Part shown: positions 5,602-8,552 of the stretch, piece by piece
Numbering within the stretch: the stretch's first letter is position 1
Layout: each line of letters begins with the position of its first letter
Assembly (NCBI GenBank): GCA_013139935.1
Contig: WSZX01000312.1
Location: 1-8,552, forward strand
Direction of reading: 5' to 3'
From: Ardenticatenales bacterium
GTDB lineage: Bacteria; Chloroflexota; Anaerolineae; Promineifilales; UBA4811
DNA length: 8,552 nucleotides
Made by a program: the position numbers and the translations under genes
Notes under the pieces: generated by a model
The model's database searches: none
Told to the model about the DNA's origin: nothing
The model's input: only the letters and a program-made list of their open reading frames with translations

Positions 5602-8552
5602 ATGAAAGATGAACTGTTAGAAACGACCATTCTTCGCATCCAGACGTTGGGTCCATTTCAAGCCTGGCGCCAGCAAGAAATTCTGACCTGGCCGACCCAA
5701 AAAAGCAAGGCGCTGTTCCAGATCTTGTTGATCGAACCGGGGCGTCTCGTCCCGACAGATCAGCTTCTGGAATACTTGTGGCCTGCCTTGCCGCCACGTA
5801 AAGCACAGAATAACCTTTGGGTCACCGTCAGCCAATTACGCCGCGCATTGCAGCCAGACTTGCCGCCCCGCGTTCGTTCTGCCTATATCCACAAACAAGG
5901 CGAAGGATACCGCTTCAACTCAGAAAGCGACCACTGGCTGGATGCTGACGCAGTTGCCACGCAGCTTGCCGCCGCTCAATCCGCTACCGATCTGACAGTA
6001 CGTATTAGGGCCTGGGAAGCAGCCCGCATCCTGTGCCAGGGCGACTACCTGGAAGATGACCCTTATGCTGAGTGGGCACAGATCCCCCGTATTCAATGGC
6101 GGCGACGTTATGAGCAACTGCTGATCAATCTGGCTGAGGCGCATGGGAGAAACGGCCGTTTCCAACAAGCCATCACCCACTGCCGTGAAATTCTGACGCT
6201 GGATAACGCCAATGAAACTGCCTACCGATTGCTCATGCGCTGCCATGCCGCCCTGGGCGAGCGTGCAACCGCGCTGAAAGTGTACGACGAAGCGGTGCAA
6301 GCTTTGCAGGATGAGATTGGCGTAGACCCCATGCCGGAAACGGCTGAACTCGCCCGTCAGATTCAGCAATTGGAAGGAGATTGGAAACTGGAGATTGCTC
6401 AATCTTCAATATCCACCTTCCAACCTCCAATCTCTCCTCCCTTCGTTGGTCGGGGCAAGGAAATTGACCTACTGGCTCAACTGCTGACACAGACAACCAC
6501 CGGTCAGGGACAAGTGGCGTTAATTACCGGAGAGCCGGGAATAGGCAAGAGCCGCCTGATACAAGAAACGACCGTCCTTGCCCGCAGGCAAGGGTTTCAC
6601 GTACTGAGCGCCCATTGCTACCTGGTGGAACAATCCATGCCTTATCAACCGCTGATAGACCTGGCACGCCAAGTGATGGCACGTGATAATCGCTGGCAGC
6701 AGTTGGCTCCCATCTGGCTGCGCGAACTGGCTGTTTTGGTGCCGGAGATGGGCGATGTGGCTGCTTCTGCAACGGCCGTTGCCCCTCCATCAGTTGAACC
6801 GGACGAAAGCCCGCAGGGGCGGTTGTTCCAGGCTATCTTTCACCTCTTCGCAACCCAGGCAGACCGGCACAAATTGCTGCTGGTCGTCGAGGACGTTCAC
6901 TGGACCGATCCGGCCACGCTTCAATGTCTCCACTACCTGGCCCGCCACCTCGCCCAAGTTCCCGTCGGACTCGTGTTTACCGTGCGAGAAGAATACCTCT
7001 CCACCGACGCTGACCTGGTTAACATGCTCCACAGCTTGCGGCGGGAAGCACACATCACTTCTCTTTCTTTGGCGCGTTTAACTGAAGAAGACACAACCGC
7101 ACTGCTGGCGCAAACGCCCGATACCGCGCCCTATGCCAACCGGCTGAGCCACTGGCTGCACCAGGAAACGGACGGCAATCCTTTCTTCTTAATCTCGTTG
7201 CTCCAATCATTAAGAGAAGAGGGGCTTTTGGATGACGCAGCTCAAACAGATTGGCAAGCACTGGCTCGAACTGATCCTGACCTGACTTTGCCCGATGCTA
7301 TCCAGGGTTTGGTGCGCGACCGGTTGCAGCGGCTGTCGCCAGCAGAGCGAGAAACGCTGGATTGGATGGCAGTTTACGGCCGTCGCCTCGGTTTCTCTAC
7401 CCTGCAAACCATCAGCCTCAGGCCACAAATGACCCTACTGAACGCTGTAGAGCAACTGGCAGCGCGGCAACTGCTGGTAGAAACAACAGGACAGTATGAT
7501 TTCTGTCACCACAAGATCCGCGAGGTTGTCTACTATGATCTGAGCGCGGCGCGGCGTGGTCTCTACCATCGACACATCGGCACCACATTGGAGGCGTTGC
7601 CACCATCTCCGGATATGGCGGCAATACTGGCCCACCATTTTGAACGCGGAGAGGAAAATGAGAAGGCATTGGTGTACTGGTTGCAAGCGGGCAGATACGC
7701 TCTAGACACCTATGCCCACCAGCTGGCGGCACACCACTACGAGCGGGCATTGGCTCTAACCGACCAACCGGCAGCGCAAATGGATGCTTATCTTGGTTTG
7801 GGGCGCGCCTTCATACTGCTGGATGACCACAAGGCGGCAACAGCCGTTATCCGGCAAGGTCTCCATCTGGCTGAACGTAATGGTGACGATGCCCGCCGCG
7901 CCCGGTTGCTTTACGCGCAGGCCCAAAACGCCAGCCGCCAGCATCGGCCCGATGGCGGCAAACCAGAGGTGGAAGCCGCCCTGGCTGCGGCAGAACAGGC
8001 GGGCGACGAGTATTACCTGGCGCAAAGTTTGCTCTTGCTCACCGAGGTTCATGAGAGCAGCGGCGACCTAAGCAGCGCTCTGGAAACAGCTACTCGAGCT
8101 CAAATAGTCAGCAGCAAGCTGAATGACAACCAGTTGGAAGCCCGCGCCCTGGTGGAAATTGGGTTTTTACACGCCCAACGAGCCGAGTTTAACGAAGCGG
8201 CCAGCGCCGCCGAACTGGGTCTGGAATTGCTGGCAGAGACAGATGATCGCAACGCCATCGCTTATGCTTGGAATATTCTGGGGCGGGCATTGGGCGGACG
8301 TGGTGATTACGGCCGTGCCCTTGACGCCTTCCATCGCAGTCAGGAAGAGGCGCAGATAATCGGGGACCGCTACCTGCTGGCGCAGGCGTTCAATATGCGT
8401 GGCTGGCTGCATCGTGAACTAGGCGATTATGAAAACGGGCTGAATATTGACCAGAAAGGGGTAGATTTTGCGAAGCGATGGGACAAGCCGTCGCCGGAGA
8501 TTAGCGCCCGGCTGAACGTATGTCTGGACGTACTGCACCTGGGCGATCCAGA
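5602..8552 (+). CDS. SARP/BTAD-type transcriptional regulator with AAA ATPase and TPR repeats, partial
   Basis: The frame is open for 983 codons to the right edge. An OmpR/PhoB-type winged helix (about residues 10-108) ends with YIHKQGEGYRF. A bacterial transcriptional activator domain (about 112-265) ends with GVDPMPETAELARQI. After a linker, an AAA/NACHT-like ATPase begins PFVGRGKEIDLL, with Walker A GEPGIGKS (310-317) and Walker B LLLVVEDVHW (425-434). A winged-helix-like segment (about 570-660) has FCHHKIREVVYYDL near 634-647. Tetratricopeptide-like helical repeats start near 690 and run to the edge. The architecture fits large AfsR/MalT-like signal-integrating activators. ATG 5602 is preferred because an in-frame TGA lies at 5560-5562 and the first domain begins about ten residues in. 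No Shine-Dalgarno precedes it; TTG 5566 is an alternative. Its signal and target genes are not visible. Confidence 0.92.
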   Translation, partial: MKDELLETTILRIQTLGPFQAWRQQEILTWPTQKSKALFQILLIEPGRLVPTDQLLEYLWPALPPRKAQNNLWVTVSQLRRALQPDLPPRVRSAYIHKQGEGYRFNSESDHWLDADAVATQLAAAQSATDLTVRIRAWEAARILCQGDYLEDDPYAEWAQIPRIQWRRRYEQLLINLAEAHGRNGRFQQAITHCREILTLDNANETAYRLLMRCHAALGERATALKVYDEAVQALQDEIGVDPMPETAELARQIQQLEGDWKLEIAQSSISTFQPPISPPFVGRGKEIDLLAQLLTQTTTGQGQVALITGEPGIGKSRLIQETTVLARRQGFHVLSAHCYLVEQSMPYQPLIDLARQVMARDNRWQQLAPIWLRELAVLVPEMGDVAASATAVAPPSVEPDESPQGRLFQAIFHLFATQADRHKLLLVVEDVHWTDPATLQCLHYLARHLAQVPVGLVFTVREEYLSTDADLVNMLHSLRREAHITSLSLARLTEEDTTALLAQTPDTAPYANRLSHWLHQETDGNPFFLISLLQSLREEGLLDDAAQTDWQALARTDPDLTLPDAIQGLVRDRLQRLSPAERETLDWMAVYGRRLGFSTLQTISLRPQMTLLNAVEQLAARQLLVETTGQYDFCHHKIREVVYYDLSAARRGLYHRHIGTTLEALPPSPDMAAILAHHFERGEENEKALVYWLQAGRYALDTYAHQLAAHHYERALALTDQPAAQMDAYLGLGRAFILLDDHKAATAVIRQGLHLAERNGDDARRARLLYAQAQNASRQHRPDGGKPEVEAALAAAEQAGDEYYLAQSLLLLTEVHESSGDLSSALETATRAQIVSSKLNDNQLEARALVEIGFLHAQRAEFNEAASAAELGLELLAETDDRNAIAYAWNILGRALGGRGDYGRALDAFHRSQEEAQIIGDRYLLAQAFNMRGWLHRELGDYENGLNIDQKGVDFAKRWDKPSPEISARLNVCLDVLHLGDP

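Noticed and set aside
1..8552. CRISPR array, tRNA or rRNA genes, insertion sequence with transposase
   Set aside because: No regularly spaced repeats, no cloverleaf or rRNA-like sequence, and no transposase motif noticed on either strand.

Overview
The window looks like a stretch of bacterial chromosome of the Chloroflexota (Anaerolineae-like) type, probably an environmental genome. The lineage is an inference from protein style: a NarX/NarL-like pair, a DUF4242 protein, a BrnT-like toxin fragment, and a very large winged-helix/BTAD/AAA/TPR regulator. There is no rRNA or other marker to confirm it. All well-supported genes read on the + strand.

Left edge (1-861): two short minus-strand open frames (388-242 and 249-1) read like protein but are fragmentary. 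They are followed by about 470 bases with no convincing gene, which carry a candidate promoter for the next operon. Core (862-3552): a membrane histidine kinase (PilJ/NarX-type sensor with P-box, HAMP, cysteine-rich GAF, HisKA_3/HATPase) and its NarL/LuxR-type response regulator. They are 15 bases apart, with an excellent Shine-Dalgarno for the second gene, and a textbook intrinsic terminator lies at 3662-3690.

Middle (3700-4830): two small soluble proteins, each with its own Shine-Dalgarno and leader. One is a DUF4242 (nickel-binding SCO4226-like) protein, followed by a strong GC-rich hairpin. The other is a 102-residue protein of similar size, rich in His and Cys near its N-terminus, preceded by two perfect small hairpins. 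They could be targets of the upstream two-component system, but no binding site proves it.

Structured and broken region (4825-5600): about 400 bases without a gene, full of inverted repeats and including a GNRA-capped hairpin. Next comes the N-terminal third of a BrnT-family toxin, cut off and joined to a segment that resembles the 5' domain of a group II intron. No reverse transcriptase or domain V is seen.

Right part (5602-8552): one long frame, open at the right edge, encoding at least 983 residues of a SARP/BTAD-type transcriptional regulator with AAA ATPase and TPR domains. It begins right after the intron-like segment and has no clear ribosome binding site.
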